A stretch of 64,000 nucleotides of DNA from JADJPO01 sp963828555 (GCA_963828555.1 CAWHEL010000002.1:372001-436000); one strand, 5' to 3'; counted from the stretch's first letter, positions 1 through 8,360 are shown. Notes: generated by a model not told the origin, from the letters alone. A program made the numbers and translations.

Positions 1-845
1 TCCTGCGTCAGGTCGTAGAGGTAGCACGGCAGCAGCGCGTCGACGCACGGCACCGGCGGGCGCCACGAGGTGGCGACACCGTTCTGGTCGATGGCGCCGA
101 TGTAGGTGCGGCTCTGCCCGGACAGGCTGGTGAACTCGCCGCCGACGGCGATGGAGGTGCCGTCGGGCGAGGCGAGCAGGGTGCGGACGGCGGCGTCCGC
201 CGAGCCGGTGAAGCCGGGGCGCAGCGCGCCGGTGACGCCGTCCATCGCTGCCAGCCGGGCCCGGGTCTGGCCGCCGAGCGTGGTGAAGTGGCCACCGGCG
301 TAGAGCGTGGATCCCACCCGCTCCAGGGCGACCACGGTGGCCGAGGCGTTGGCCCTGAAGCCTGCGTCGACCGCACCGGTGGTGGCGTTGACCGCCGCGA
401 GGCGGGCCCGGGCGACGCCGCCGACGGTGGTGAAGGCGCCGCCAACGTAGACGGTGGCGCCGTCGGCGGAGGCCTCCAGGGCGCGGACCTCGCCGTTGGA
501 GTCGGGGTTCCAGGGCAGCAGCGCGCCGGTCGATGCGTCGAGTGCGGCGAGGCCGTTGCGCACGACGGCGGCGCCGCCTGAGGGGGGCCAGAGGGCGGTG
601 AAGCTGCCGCCGATGTATATCGCGTCGCCCGCCTGCACGATGGCGTAGACCCGGCCCGAGGTGGGGGTCCAACTGGTCCGGGGCACCGGGTTGTAGGCCG
701 CCTCGGCCATCCCGGCGCCCAGCGGCAGCAGTACGCCGGCAGCCACCACGGCGGCCAGCGCCCGCGCGAGCCAGCGGCGCCCAGTGCTGGGCCGGACGGA
801 GCGAGGCCGGGCAGCGCGCACCCGAGATTGCCTACGGTCAGTCAT
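1..845 (-). CDS. secreted beta-propeller (delta-60/PQQ-like repeat) protein, C-terminus outside window
   Basis: The reading frame is open from ATG at 845 to the window edge, giving 281 codons without a stop. A basic N-terminus (many Arg) is followed by a hydrophobic stretch of about residues 26-46 ending in AEA, consistent with a Sec signal peptide. The rest is a run of about 40-residue repeats with the pattern Y-x-G-G-x-F-T-x-hhh-R-x-x-hAAhDxxTG, at least four of them, as in delta-60 or PQQ-like beta-propellers. A G-rich Shine-Dalgarno (GGGGGG) lies just upstream. The family is usually extracellular and non-catalytic, often part of larger modular surface proteins; what follows here lies outside the window. 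The function is not known. Confidence 0.8.
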   Translation of the reverse strand, partial: MTDRRQSRVRAARPRSVRPSTGRRWLARALAAVVAAGVLLPLGAGMAEAAYNPVPRTSWTPTSGRVYAIVQAGDAIYIGGSFTALWPPSGGAAVVRNGLAALDASTGALLPWNPDSNGEVRALEASADGATVYVGGAFTTVGGVARARLAAVNATTGAVDAGFRANASATVVALERVGSTLYAGGHFTTLGGQTRARLAAMDGVTGALRPGFTGSADAAVRTLLASPDGTSIAVGGEFTSLSGQSRTYIGAIDQNGVATSWRPPVPCVDALLPCYLYDLTQ

Positions 846-941
846 CGCGGACCCCCCTTCGCGACCGACAGTAAGCAAGCCCGGCGACCCCCATGCAGAA
901 ACGCCCCTCCCCAGCCCGCATATCACCCCCGCGGGCTACTC

Positions 942-1025
942 CAACCTGCTCATGCTCCGCCGGGGTACACGTTCTGGGGCTTCTGGCGGCCCAAACGTGT
1001 ACCCCCACGGAGCAAGAACAGGTTG
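942..1025. repeat. family A palindromic repeat, copy 1 (degenerate right arm)
   Basis: An inverted repeat whose left arm reads CAACCTGCTCATGCTCCG and whose right arm reads CGGAGCAAGAACAGGTTG, with GTACACGT/ACGTGTAC inside. The right arm differs from the other copies (AGCAAGAACAGG instead of AGCATGAGCAGG). It sits between the divergent propeller gene and the zinc-ribbon gene. Confidence 0.9.
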
Positions 1026-1072
1026 TGGGGGGTCGACGCGCCGAGTGGCGCGACGTCTGCCTACGATGGATC

Positions 1073-1213
1073 ATGGGATTCACGTGCCACGGCTGCCGGA
1101 AGCCGTTCGCGGGCGCCCCCACCAAGAGCGCGACCGGGCGCAATCTGTGCCACGACTGCTCCGACTTCCTCTGGATCCGGCGCTGGCGCCGTCGCGACCA
1201 CGCGTCGTCCTGA
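1073..1213 (+). CDS. 46-aa zinc-ribbon-like small protein
   Basis: A 46-residue ORF starting ATG at 1073 with two CxxC pairs, FTCHGCRKPF near the start and NLCHDCSDF about 20 residues later. This spacing is that of a minimal zinc ribbon. The tail is basic (RRWRRR). The stop lies 10 bases before the next ATG, so it probably shares a transcript with the flavoprotein gene. A longer reading frame upstream runs through the family A palindrome and is not believed. The function is not recognised; nucleic-acid or protein binding is a guess from the fold. Confidence 0.6.
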   Translation: MGFTCHGCRKPFAGAPTKSATGRNLCHDCSDFLWIRRWRRRDHASS

Positions 1214-1223
1214 GGAGGTCCCG

Positions 1224-1739
1224 ATGGAGCCGTCCGCCGATCGTCCCCAGATGCACAGCTACGGAGTCCCCGATGAGCCCGAGGGGTTGCTGCCGTGGGA
1301 GTGGGCCCGCGAGCGGCTCAGGGCGTCCCGCAACTACTGGGTGATCACTGCCGACGCGACCGCCCGGCCGCACGCGATGCCGGTGTGGGGGGCGTGGCTG
1401 GACGACGACACGTTCTTCTTCTCGTGCGCACCGACCTCACGCAAGGCGCGCAATCTCGAGGCCAACCCGCAGATGGTCGTCGCCGCCGACAGCACCGTCG
1501 AAGTGATCTCGGTGGAGGGCCTCGCCCGAACGGTGACCGGGCCGGACGCCGAGCAGGGGGTGAGCGCCTACGCGCTGGCCTACCACGACGAGGTGGAGGA
1601 GGCGGAGCGCGCCGGCTTCGCCGACTTCGTGCGGTCGAACACCATGTTCGTGATGACCCCGCACCGGGCCTTCGGAGTGATCGAGCGCGCCGACGAGTTC
1701 GCCGCCCGCGCCACCCGCTGGCGCTGGCCCACCACCTGA
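1224..1739 (+). CDS. pyridoxamine 5'-phosphate oxidase-fold (FMN/F420) protein
   Basis: 171 residues with the split-barrel pattern of the PNPOx superfamily: WVITADATARPHAMPVWGAW, then FFFSCAPTSRKARNL and a central beta strand ending in VEGLARTV. This matches actinobacterial FMN- or F420-binding general-stress proteins. The start is the ATG at 1224 with GAGGAGG about 7 bases upstream, which supports it over longer in-frame extensions. A family A palindrome follows the stop and separates it from convergent lutC. The substrate is unknown. Confidence 0.8.
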   Translation: MEPSADRPQMHSYGVPDEPEGLLPWEWARERLRASRNYWVITADATARPHAMPVWGAWLDDDTFFFSCAPTSRKARNLEANPQMVVAADSTVEVISVEGLARTVTGPDAEQGVSAYALAYHDEVEEAERAGFADFVRSNTMFVMTPHRAFGVIERADEFAARATRWRWPTT

Positions 1740-1748
1740 CGCCTCACC

Positions 1749-1832
1749 AAACCTGCTCATGCTCCGCGGGTGGACATGTCGCGCGGCCTGACAACGTCGT
1801 CAGATGTACCCCTGCGGAGCATGAGCAGGTTT
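1749..1832. repeat. family A palindromic repeat, copy 2
   Basis: Arms AAACCTGCTCATGCTCCG and CGGAGCATGAGCAGGTTT enclose about 48 bases. It lies between two convergent genes and its right end touches the lutC stop codon, so it may act as a bidirectional terminator. Confidence 0.92.
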
Positions 1833-2485
1833 CAGCGGGCGACGATGACGTGGAGGCGGCGGGGGCCGTGGACGCCTTCCACCCGGTTCAGTTCGATGTC
1901 GGAGGTCGCCGACGGGCCCGAGATCCAGGTCAACGGGCCGGACGACGCCCCGCCGGCCAGGCGCGCGACGCCGGCCGGCACGTCGTCCACGATGTCCTCG
2001 ACCAGCACCACGCAGACGTGGGCGTCCGGCACCAGGTGCAGCGCGCGTCGTCCGCACTCGGCCCGGCCGTCGAGCACCACCGTCCCGGTTTCGGCGATCC
2101 CGACGGCAGCCCCGGTGACCACCGCCTGCAGCTCCTGCAGGGCCTCGATGCCCAGCGGCGCCTCAGGCGTCTCCCGGTGCACCGTGATGCCGTCGGGCAG
2201 CCAGGTCGGGTCCAACCCGGTGGGCACCCCGACCTCGCTCGCGCCCAGCCCCGCCAGCGCCCGCCCGACGGCCTCTGCAATCCCCTGCCGCGCAACGACG
2301 TCCACCTCGGCCCGGTAGTCGGCCACCCGCTCCCGGAACCGCTCGATCAGGCCCTCGGCCCCGCCCGGAATCGGCCGAGTGGTCAGGTAGTTCCGTGGGA
2401 TCGGCGTCGTGCCCGGCGCCTCGGCGTCGGGAACATCCCGCCGCGCCGCACGGATCCGTTGCAGCATCTCGTGTTTCGCGCTCAC
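1832..2485 (-). CDS. lutC: LutC, LUD-domain lactate utilization protein
   Basis: 217 residues of the LUD family (LutC/YkgG): a helical N-terminus starting SAKHEMLQRIRAAR, then the core with GIAETGTVVLDG and VVLVEDIVDDVPAG. LutC is the third subunit of the LutABC complex that oxidises L-lactate to pyruvate. The start is GTG at 2485, overlapping the lutB stop as GTGA, so the two are translationally coupled. A longer in-frame extension is only the shadow of lutB. Confidence 0.92.
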   Translation of the reverse strand: MSAKHEMLQRIRAARRDVPDAEAPGTTPIPRNYLTTRPIPGGAEGLIERFRERVADYRAEVDVVARQGIAEAVGRALAGLGASEVGVPTGLDPTWLPDGITVHRETPEAPLGIEALQELQAVVTGAAVGIAETGTVVLDGRAECGRRALHLVPDAHVCVVLVEDIVDDVPAGVARLAGGASSGPLTWISGPSATSDIELNRVEGVHGPRRLHVIVAR

Positions 2486-3924
2486 TGCTCGCTCCCCTCG
2501 TGCGTGCGTGCCCACCACTGGCGGAACGACTCGGGTGGAGGCGTCGGCACATCCCGGCCTCGCGACCAGGCGCTGGCCCAGCCGGGCAGCGGGATCGGGC
2601 CGATGGCGCCCTTGCGGCCGACCACCCGCGAGGCCAGGGAGAGCCCCCGCTCGGCCAGGGCCAGCCGCCCGGGCTTGCCGAACATCCACCCCAGGCCACC
2701 CATTGCCGCCCGCTCGGCGCGCGTGGACTTGCCCGCCGCCACCACCTGGCCTCGTAGTTGCACCAGCACCTCGGGGATGTCGATCCGAACCGGGCACACC
2801 TCGAAGCAGCGCCCGCACAACGACGACGCGTACGGCAGCGACTTCTCCACCGGCCCCGCCTCCACCCCGTTCAGCAAGGGGTTGAGAATGGCGCCGATCG
2901 GCCCCGGGTACACCGACCCGTACGCCTTGCCGCCGACGCGTTCGTAGACCGGGCAGGAGTTCAGGCAGGCAGAGCAGCGGATGCAACGCAGGGCCTGCCG
3001 CCCGTGCGGGTCGGCGAGCGCCCGGGTGCGCCCGTTGTCGAGCAGCACCACGTGCACGTTCTGCGGGCCGTCGCCGGGGTGCACGCCCGTCCACATCGTG
3101 GTGTAGGGGTTCATCCGCTCGGCCGTGGAGGACCGCGGCAGCAGTTGCATGAACACCTCGAGGTCGCGCCAGCTCGGCAGCACCTTCTCGATGCCGACCA
3201 CGCTGATCAAGGTCTCGGGCAGGGTCAGGCACATCCGCCCGTTGCCCTCGGACTCCACCACCACCAACGCTCCCGTGTCGGCGATCATGAAATTTGCGCC
3301 CGAGACGGCCACCTTCGCCGACATGAACTTGCGCCGCAGGTAGCTGCGCGCCGCCCCAGCGAGATCGGCCGGGTCGTCGGTGAGTTCAGCCTTCACTCCA
3401 GGCATGTGGTCCAGGAAGATCTCCCGGATCTCGCCGCGGCTGCGGTGGATCGCCGGCACCAGGATGTGGCTGGGCAGATCATCGGACAGCTGCACGATCA
3501 GTTCGGCCAGGTCGGTCTCCAGCGCGGTGATGCCGGCCTCGGCCAGTGCCTCGTTGAGGGCGATCTCGACGGTCACCATCGACTTGACCTTGACCACCTC
3601 GGACTCGCCGGTGGCCTTGATCAGGTCGGTGACGATCCGGTTCGCCTCCGCCGCGTCCTCGGCCCAGTGCACATGCCCACCCGCCGCGGTGAAGGCCGCC
3701 TCGAACTGCTCGAGATAGCTGTCCAGGTGCCGGGCCACCTCGTCCTTGATCCCTGCCCCGGCCAGGCGCAGCTGTTCCCAGTCCTCGAGTTCACCGACCA
3801 CACGGGCCCGCTTCTCCCGGATCGTGGTGGTCGCGTGGCGCAGGTTGCGCCGCAACTGGGAGTCGACGACCGCCTCCCGGGCACCGACCGGGAACGCCGG
3901 CATCCCGACGAAGGCCCGGCTCAT
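2482..3924 (-). CDS. lutB: LutB, iron-sulfur lactate utilization protein
   Basis: 480 residues. The N-terminal two thirds form a LUD domain (GANFMIADTGALVVVESEGN). A ferredoxin-like segment follows with two cysteine clusters, CIRCSACLNSCPVYERVGG and SLCGRCFEVCPVRIDIPE, each suited to a [4Fe-4S] cluster. This domain order is that of LutB, the electron-transfer subunit of L-lactate oxidation. The start is ATG at 3924, overlapping the lutA stop (ATGA). It is the middle gene of a tightly coupled three-gene operon. Confidence 0.95.
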   Translation of the reverse strand: MSRAFVGMPAFPVGAREAVVDSQLRRNLRHATTTIREKRARVVGELEDWEQLRLAGAGIKDEVARHLDSYLEQFEAAFTAAGGHVHWAEDAAEANRIVTDLIKATGESEVVKVKSMVTVEIALNEALAEAGITALETDLAELIVQLSDDLPSHILVPAIHRSRGEIREIFLDHMPGVKAELTDDPADLAGAARSYLRRKFMSAKVAVSGANFMIADTGALVVVESEGNGRMCLTLPETLISVVGIEKVLPSWRDLEVFMQLLPRSSTAERMNPYTTMWTGVHPGDGPQNVHVVLLDNGRTRALADPHGRQALRCIRCSACLNSCPVYERVGGKAYGSVYPGPIGAILNPLLNGVEAGPVEKSLPYASSLCGRCFEVCPVRIDIPEVLVQLRGQVVAAGKSTRAERAAMGGLGWMFGKPGRLALAERGLSLASRVVGRKGAIGPIPLPGWASAWSRGRDVPTPPPESFRQWWARTHEGSEQ

Positions 3925-4661
3925 CGCCGTTCTCCCTCGGTCGAGGCGAGCACCTCGGCCAGGTGCATCACCCGCACCCCGCTGCGCTGGCGGGAGAGCA
4001 GGCCGCCGATGTTCATCAGGCAGGACCGGTCGGCCGCCACCAGGACCTCGGCACCGGTGTCGCTCACGTGCCGCGCTTTGTCCGCAGCCATCGCCAGCGA
4101 CACGTCCGGGTTCTTCACCGAGAAGGTGCCGCCGAACCCGCAGCACTCCTCCGAGTTGGCCAGGTCCAGCAGGGTCAGACCGCGGACGGCGCGCAGCAGC
4201 CGGAAGGGCCGCTCACCTAACTCCAGCCCGCGCAGCGAGTGGCAGGTCGTGTGATAGGTGACCCGGTGCGGGAAGTACGCGCCGACGTCCTCGACCTCCA
4301 GCACGTCGAGAAGGAACTCGGACAGGTCGTGCACCCGGGGCCCCATTTCCGCGACCCGGCGCACCAGCGCGGCGTCCCCGCTCTCGTCAGCAAGCGCCGG
4401 GAAGTGGTGGCGCACGGTGGAGACGCACGACGGGGACGGCGCCACGACGTGCTCGTAGCCCTCGAAGGTGTCCAGGAACGAGCGCATCAGCGCCGTCCCC
4501 TGCTCGCGATAGCCCGTGTTCACGTGCATCTGACCGCAGCAGGTCTGCCCGGTGGGGAACACCACCGCCGCCCCGACGCGCTCCAGCACCTCGACCGTGG
4601 CCTGTCCGGTCTGTGGGAACACGGCGTCGTTCAGACAGGTCACGAAGAGTGCGACCTTCAT
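3921..4661 (-). CDS. lutA: LutA, cysteine-rich-domain (CCG) lactate utilization protein
   Basis: 246 residues with two CCG-type cysteine-rich domains. The first contains PTGQTCCGQMHVNTGY and the second SEECCGFGGTFSVKNPD, with the family's upstream Cys in SPSCVSTVRHH. These domains bind Fe-S or disulfide centres in LutA, GlpC and HdrB proteins. It is the first gene of lutABC, starting 113 bases from the divergent FadR-type regulator. The intergenic region holds a clear palindrome (4698-4708), so lactate-responsive repression is likely. Confidence 0.95.
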   Translation of the reverse strand: MKVALFVTCLNDAVFPQTGQATVEVLERVGAAVVFPTGQTCCGQMHVNTGYREQGTALMRSFLDTFEGYEHVVAPSPSCVSTVRHHFPALADESGDAALVRRVAEMGPRVHDLSEFLLDVLEVEDVGAYFPHRVTYHTTCHSLRGLELGERPFRLLRAVRGLTLLDLANSEECCGFGGTFSVKNPDVSLAMAADKARHVSDTGAEVLVAADRSCLMNIGGLLSRQRSGVRVMHLAEVLASTEGERR

Positions 4662-4697
4662 GGGCGGAGCCTCCTTCGCGGGCCGAACAAGGTAGAT

Positions 4698-4708
4698 TGG
4701 TCAGACCA
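4698..4708. promoter_or_regulatory. FadR/LldR-type operator between lutA and its regulator
   Basis: TGGTCAGACCA is a perfect palindrome around a central A, with a weak A/T extension on both sides. It matches the TGGT-N3-ACCA pattern recognised by FadR-subfamily GntR regulators such as LldR and PdhR. It lies in the lutA / regulator divergent promoter, 37 bases from the lutA start and 67 from the regulator start. Confidence 0.75.
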
Positions 4709-4774
4709 TACTTTGGCCTACCGTAGGCACCAGGAACCAGGGGCGCAAGACCTACGAGGGAGGAGGCGCGACCG

Positions 4775-5509
4775 GTGAGCCAAGGCGCGTGGCGGACCAT
4801 CTCTCGGGCGCCCACCTACGAGCTCGTGCTCGACCGGATCGAGGAGCAGATCCTCACCGGGCAGCTCAGGGTGGGCGATCGGTTGCCGGCGGAACGAGAC
4901 CTCGCGGCGAAGCTCGGAGTGAGCCGCTCGGCGGTCCGAGAGGCCATCCGCGCCCTGCAGGCCCAAGGAGTGCTGCGCTCGCTGGTGGGCAACGGCCCCG
5001 ACTCGGGCACCACGATCGCCGATTCCTCCGGCGTGGCCCTGACCCGGCTGCTTCGCCTGCACGTCGCCTTGAGCAGCTTCCCGGTGCAGCAGATGGTCGA
5101 GACCCGGGTGATGCTGGAGCGCTGGAGTGTCCGTCTGGCCGCCGCCGACGCCACGCAGGCCGACCTGAGGCGGATGCGCGAGCTGCTGGCGTCGATGGAC
5201 GACCCCGAGGTGGATCGCGCGGCCTTCAACGACCTGGACACCGCCTTCCATGTGGCGGTGGCCGAGGCGGGTGGCAACCGGCTCGTGGCCGACCTGACCA
5301 GCGCCGTCCGGGAGTCGTTGCGCTACTCGCTGCTGGCGGCGTTCGAGCAGTCCGCTGACTGGGCCGAGACGGCCGACGGACTGCGTCAGGAGCATCACGC
5401 GCTCTTCGCCTGCATCGTGGACCATGACGGCGCCGGCGCCGCGAATATGGTCGAACAGCACATTCGCGGATTCTTCGGTCGGGTACAGGCCCTGCTTCCC
5501 CCCCGGTGA
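4775..5509 (+). CDS. GntR/FadR-family transcriptional regulator, probable lut regulator
   Basis: 244 residues. The N-terminal winged helix-turn-helix has the GntR signature: ILTGQLRVGDRLPAERDLA, then LGVSRSAVREAIRALQAQG. A C-terminal all-helical FCD domain contains FNDLDTAFHVAVAEAGGN and a late HHALFACIVDHD with metal-binding His/Asp. FCD regulators often sense organic acids. Divergent placement next to lutABC and the operator at 4698-4708 point to an LldR-like lactate sensor. The start is GTG with GAGGGAGGAGG upstream. Confidence 0.88.
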   Translation: MSQGAWRTISRAPTYELVLDRIEEQILTGQLRVGDRLPAERDLAAKLGVSRSAVREAIRALQAQGVLRSLVGNGPDSGTTIADSSGVALTRLLRLHVALSSFPVQQMVETRVMLERWSVRLAAADATQADLRRMRELLASMDDPEVDRAAFNDLDTAFHVAVAEAGGNRLVADLTSAVRESLRYSLLAAFEQSADWAETADGLRQEHHALFACIVDHDGAGAANMVEQHIRGFFGRVQALLPPR

Positions 5510-5822
5510 CGAGCGGCGGCGCCGAGCACCCCCCGAGCAGGTACTCGACGCCGTCGCCGTCTCGGATCGAGCGCCTCCCCCCGAGGAAGCGCCGATACCA
5601 GGATCGTGCCAAGACCCCGGGCCTGCGGCACAGGGCCTGCGGGCCCAAGTGAGGGCCCCATCCGTCCCGCCGGTCGCCCAGGACTTTGGACCCAGATCCC
5701 AGGAAAACGTTCCGCAGAGGGGAATGGCCTGCTGACACGGCCGCACACGGCCCCACGCTGACACCACGGTCGGCCATCCGATCGTGGACGACCCCTACCC
5801 GCATACGCATCGGGAGCTGGAG
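5510..5822. other. intergenic region upstream of the ferredoxin/C23O pair
   Basis: No convincing gene on either strand; open frames here are low-complexity GC artefacts. It contains the GTTCC-N7-GGAAT palindrome at 5709-5725, so it is probably the promoter region of the following two genes. Confidence 0.6.
5709..5725. promoter_or_regulatory. putative IclR-type operator 1 (GTTCC-N7-GGAAT)
   Basis: A 17-bp imperfect palindrome, GTTCC GCAGAGG GGAAT, 98 bases before the ferredoxin ATG. The same spacing and half-sites recur at 14905-14921, before the phenol hydroxylase operon, and at 17835-17851, before the lower pathway. Confidence 0.5.
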
Positions 5823-6149
5823 ATGCCTCGGCTGACCGTCAACGACACCGATGTGGATGTCGCACTGCGGCCCGGCGAGACGATTCTCGGCGGCCTGCAG
5901 CGCGCCGGCTACGCCGCCACGTCCGGATGCCGCCGCGGCGGCTGCGGGATCTGCAAGTTCATCGTCGTCGAGGGCTCGGTGTCGTACCAGGAGGTCGTCG
6001 CCGAGACCGTGCTCACCCCTGAGGAACGCCGCGAGGGGGTGTGCCTGATCTGTCGCGCCGTGCCCGAGGTGGACACGGCGCTGGCGCTGCGGCCTGACAC
6101 CAGTGTCCGTTGCGTCGCTCCTTTCCTGGCCGCACTCGCGCGGCGCTGA
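5823..6149 (+). CDS. [2Fe-2S] ferredoxin, DmpQ/XylT-like
   Basis: 108 residues of a plant-type ferredoxin: a beta-grasp start, then SGCRRGGCGICKFIV with Cys36, Cys41 and Cys44, and EGVCLICRAVPE with Cys74/Cys77. In Pseudomonas the small ferredoxin next to catechol 2,3-dioxygenase (DmpQ/XylT) re-reduces the dioxygenase iron after oxidative inactivation. The gene just 26 bases downstream here is a catechol 2,3-dioxygenase, so the same role is likely. The start is ATG at 5823 after GGAG; an upstream in-frame ATG at 5784 lacks a good ribosome site. Confidence 0.85.
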   Translation: MPRLTVNDTDVDVALRPGETILGGLQRAGYAATSGCRRGGCGICKFIVVEGSVSYQEVVAETVLTPEERREGVCLICRAVPEVDTALALRPDTSVRCVAPFLAALARR

Positions 6150-6175
6150 GGCCCGCTACGAACAAAGGAGTTCAC

Positions 6176-7096
6176 ATGACGATCCTGCGAATGGGTTATG
6201 TCCACGCGCGCGTCACCGACCTGGCCAAGGCCAAGGACCACTACGCGAACACCCTTGGCCTGTACCCGACTGCTGAAGAGAGCGGGAAGCTCTACTTCAA
6301 GGGTTGGGACGAGTGGGACCACCACTCGGTCGTGCTCGAGGAGGGTGGCGTCGGCGCAGTCAAGTTCGGGTTCAAGGTCGGCCAGGCCGGCGACCTCGAC
6401 GGCATCGAGCAGCGCGCCACGACCTTCGGCGACTGCACCGTCACCCGGATGAGCGCCGGCGAGAACCGCGAGGTCAGCGACGGCGTCCGCGTTCACCTGC
6501 CCTGCATCGACCACACGTTCGAGTTCTACCACTCGATGACGGCGGTCGGCCTTGAGGTCGGCACGCACAACCCGGACGCCTTCCCGCGGCACCTGGTCGG
6601 CGTGGGCGCCCCGATGCTCGACCACGCCCTCGTCATGGGCGAGGACATCGACACCGCGGCCCGGTTCTTCATGGAGGTCACGAACTTCTACACCACCGAG
6701 CGCGCACAGACCGACCTGTCGGACGACGCGCAGACCATCGCGTACTGGCTCTCGTCGATGCAGAAGGTGCACGACATCGCGCTGCTGCGGGGCCCGAACG
6801 GCAAGCTGCACCACTTCGCGTTCCAGATGCGTGACTGGAACGACATCCTGCACGCCGCCGACCTCTTCACCATGGACGACGTGCCGATCGACGTCGGCCC
6901 GACCCGCCACGGCATCACCCGCGGTGAGACCATCTACTTCTTCGACCCCGCCGGCAACCGGAACGAGACCTTCGCCGGTGGCTACACGTCCTATCGCGAC
7001 CGACCGACCATCATCTGGACGGCCGACCAGCTGGCGAAGGGCATCTTCTACCACGCCCGCGAGATCAAGGAGAGCTTCACCACCGTCTTCACCTGA
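6176..7096 (+). CDS. catechol 2,3-dioxygenase, copy 1
   Basis: 306 residues, two vicinal-oxygen-chelate repeats as in XylE/DmpB (307 aa). Predicted Fe(II) ligands are His150 (in MLDHALV), His212 or 213 (KLHHFAF) and Glu264 (GNRNE). The catalytic His199 (KVHD) and His245 (RHGIT) are present. It cleaves catechol at the meta position to 2-hydroxymuconic semialdehyde. The start is ATG with AAAGGAG upstream. It follows the ferredoxin gene closely and is probably co-transcribed. A second copy (10138-11061), clearly similar along its length but not identical, lies in the phenol hydroxylase operon. Confidence 0.95.
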   Translation: MTILRMGYVHARVTDLAKAKDHYANTLGLYPTAEESGKLYFKGWDEWDHHSVVLEEGGVGAVKFGFKVGQAGDLDGIEQRATTFGDCTVTRMSAGENREVSDGVRVHLPCIDHTFEFYHSMTAVGLEVGTHNPDAFPRHLVGVGAPMLDHALVMGEDIDTAARFFMEVTNFYTTERAQTDLSDDAQTIAYWLSSMQKVHDIALLRGPNGKLHHFAFQMRDWNDILHAADLFTMDDVPIDVGPTRHGITRGETIYFFDPAGNRNETFAGGYTSYRDRPTIIWTADQLAKGIFYHAREIKESFTTVFT

Positions 7097-7111
7097 TCCA
7101 CCCCACCCTTG

Positions 7112-7130
7112 CGTGATCATGCAATCCAGG
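7112..7130. repeat. family B repeat unit B1
   Basis: CGTGATCATGCAATCCAGG, containing the TCATGC core; an almost identical unit (B2) follows 120 bases later in the same orientation. Confidence 0.85.
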
Positions 7131-7181
7131 CACGCATTCGGGGCACCAGAGATCCACGGGCATCTCGATCGATGGCCCGAC

Positions 7182-7213
7182 AGAACGGCCGGACCGCGAG
7201 GTCCGGCCGTTCT
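7182..7213. terminator. hairpin terminator after catechol 2,3-dioxygenase copy 1
   Basis: A perfect 14-bp stem (AGAACGGCCGGACC / GGTCCGGCCGTTCT) with a GCGA tetraloop. It lies 85 bases after the dioxygenase stop. There is no long T-run, as is usual for high-GC terminators. Confidence 0.75.
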
Positions 7214-7231
7214 ACTCTGCCTCACCTCCCC

Positions 7232-7250
7232 CGTGATCATGCAATCCGGG
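7232..7250. repeat. family B repeat unit B2, left border of the AbiEi/DUF559-like gene
   Basis: CGTGATCATGCAATCCGGG. Its reverse complement, with one extra C, recurs at 8384-8402 beyond the 3' end of the next gene, so the gene is flanked by inverted copies like the terminal repeats of a small element. Confidence 0.85.
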
Positions 7251-7347
7251 TAGGCCATCGGCGACTTTCCGTGGTGGGTGATCGCTCTCGGTCATCCCCT
7301 GTGGATAACCCCGCGGCCGTTCGCCGGTTCCGAGCCACGGTGGGTCC

Positions 7348-8298
7348 GTGGACACCGAGAGTCGGCTGCAGCAGCTCCACGACGGCCTGCCTGACCAGCC
7401 CTTTGCCCGCGCCACCGCGCTGCACGACGGCGCGTCCCGCCGGGGCATCGACGCGCTGCTCCGGTCCGGCCGGTTGACGCAACCCGTTCGCGGAATCCTC
7501 GTGAAGGCCGGAACACCGGACGACGTCGCGTCCCGAGCGGCGGCGGTCTGCCGGATCTTGCCGGACGGCGCGGCCGTCTGCCGTGGTACCGCCGCCTGGT
7601 TGCTCGGTGTCGATGCCCGACCGCTCGGTGGCCATCGCGCACCGCCGCCCTTGGAATGTGCTGTGCCGAAAGGCAGGACGCCGATCCGTCGTCCGGACGT
7701 CAGCTGCTATGCGACGGACCTGACCGCCGCCGACGTGACAGAGGTGGCCGGGGTGGCGTGTATCGCACCGTCCCGGACGGCGATCGACCTGGCGAGGTGG
7801 TCCACTCCGGGCATCGGCTTGGGCGCCGTCGACGCGATGGCGCGTTCCGGGCTCGTCGTCCCGGCCGAACTGCTGGAGATGGTGGAACGTTGGCGCGGCG
7901 ACCGGTTCGTCGCCCGCGCGCGCCGGCTGATCGAGCTATGCGATCCCCGGGCGGAGTCGTTTGGGGAGTCGGCGATGCGGCTGCGCTTCTGCGACGCCGG
8001 GTTTCCGGCGCCGGAACTGCAGATCTCGCTGTGCGACGCCTCCGGCCGCGAGCGCCGACGGCTCGACATGGGCTACCGCGACGTCCGCTACGCCTGGGAG
8101 TACGACGGCGAGGCCTACCACCGAGGGGAGGCCTTGGAGGCGGCCGACCGGCAGCGCCGGGCGGAGATCGAGCGCGATTGGGGGTGGAGCGCGGTCAGCG
8201 TGACGAAGAACCTGGTGTGGGGACGATCCATGCTGCTCGAGTACGCGATCGGCGAAGTGATCGGCATGTCGCCGGCCATCCGGAGCCGCCGCTGGTAG
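7348..8298 (+). CDS. AbiEi-like / DUF559 (Vsr-fold-like) protein 1
   Basis: 316 residues, GTG start. The N-terminal about 60 residues resemble the AbiEi antitoxin winged helix (GIDALLRSGRLTQPVRGILV). The middle contains APSRTAIDLARW. The C-terminus has the DUF559/very-short-patch-repair-like core: ESAMRLRFCDAGFP, RRRLDMGYRDVRYAWEYDG, and an E-x-D-R-x-R region. Paralogues lie at 14939-15910 (intact) and 23564-24326 (decayed). It is bracketed by inverted family B palindromes and has CCTGTGGATAACC 38 bases upstream of the start. A nuclease or DNA-binding function is inferred from the fold only. Confidence 0.75.
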   Translation: MDTESRLQQLHDGLPDQPFARATALHDGASRRGIDALLRSGRLTQPVRGILVKAGTPDDVASRAAAVCRILPDGAAVCRGTAAWLLGVDARPLGGHRAPPPLECAVPKGRTPIRRPDVSCYATDLTAADVTEVAGVACIAPSRTAIDLARWSTPGIGLGAVDAMARSGLVVPAELLEMVERWRGDRFVARARRLIELCDPRAESFGESAMRLRFCDAGFPAPELQISLCDASGRERRRLDMGYRDVRYAWEYDGEAYHRGEALEAADRQRRAEIERDWGWSAVSVTKNLVWGRSMLLEYAIGEVIGMSPAIRSRRW

Positions 8299-8360
8299 GT
8301 CGACCGCGGAGCACGGCGTGATCCGCGTTCCAGGCGCCCGATCGGGACATACCCCCAGTG

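Noticed and set aside
8..445. 145-codon minus-strand frame at the left edge
   Set aside because: Out-of-frame shadow of the beta-propeller gene, which is open to the window edge in another frame with clear repeats.
1832..3232. Longer LUD protein of 466 residues
   Set aside because: The part before GTG 2485 is out-of-frame translation of lutB. The GTGA overlap and family length support the shorter protein.
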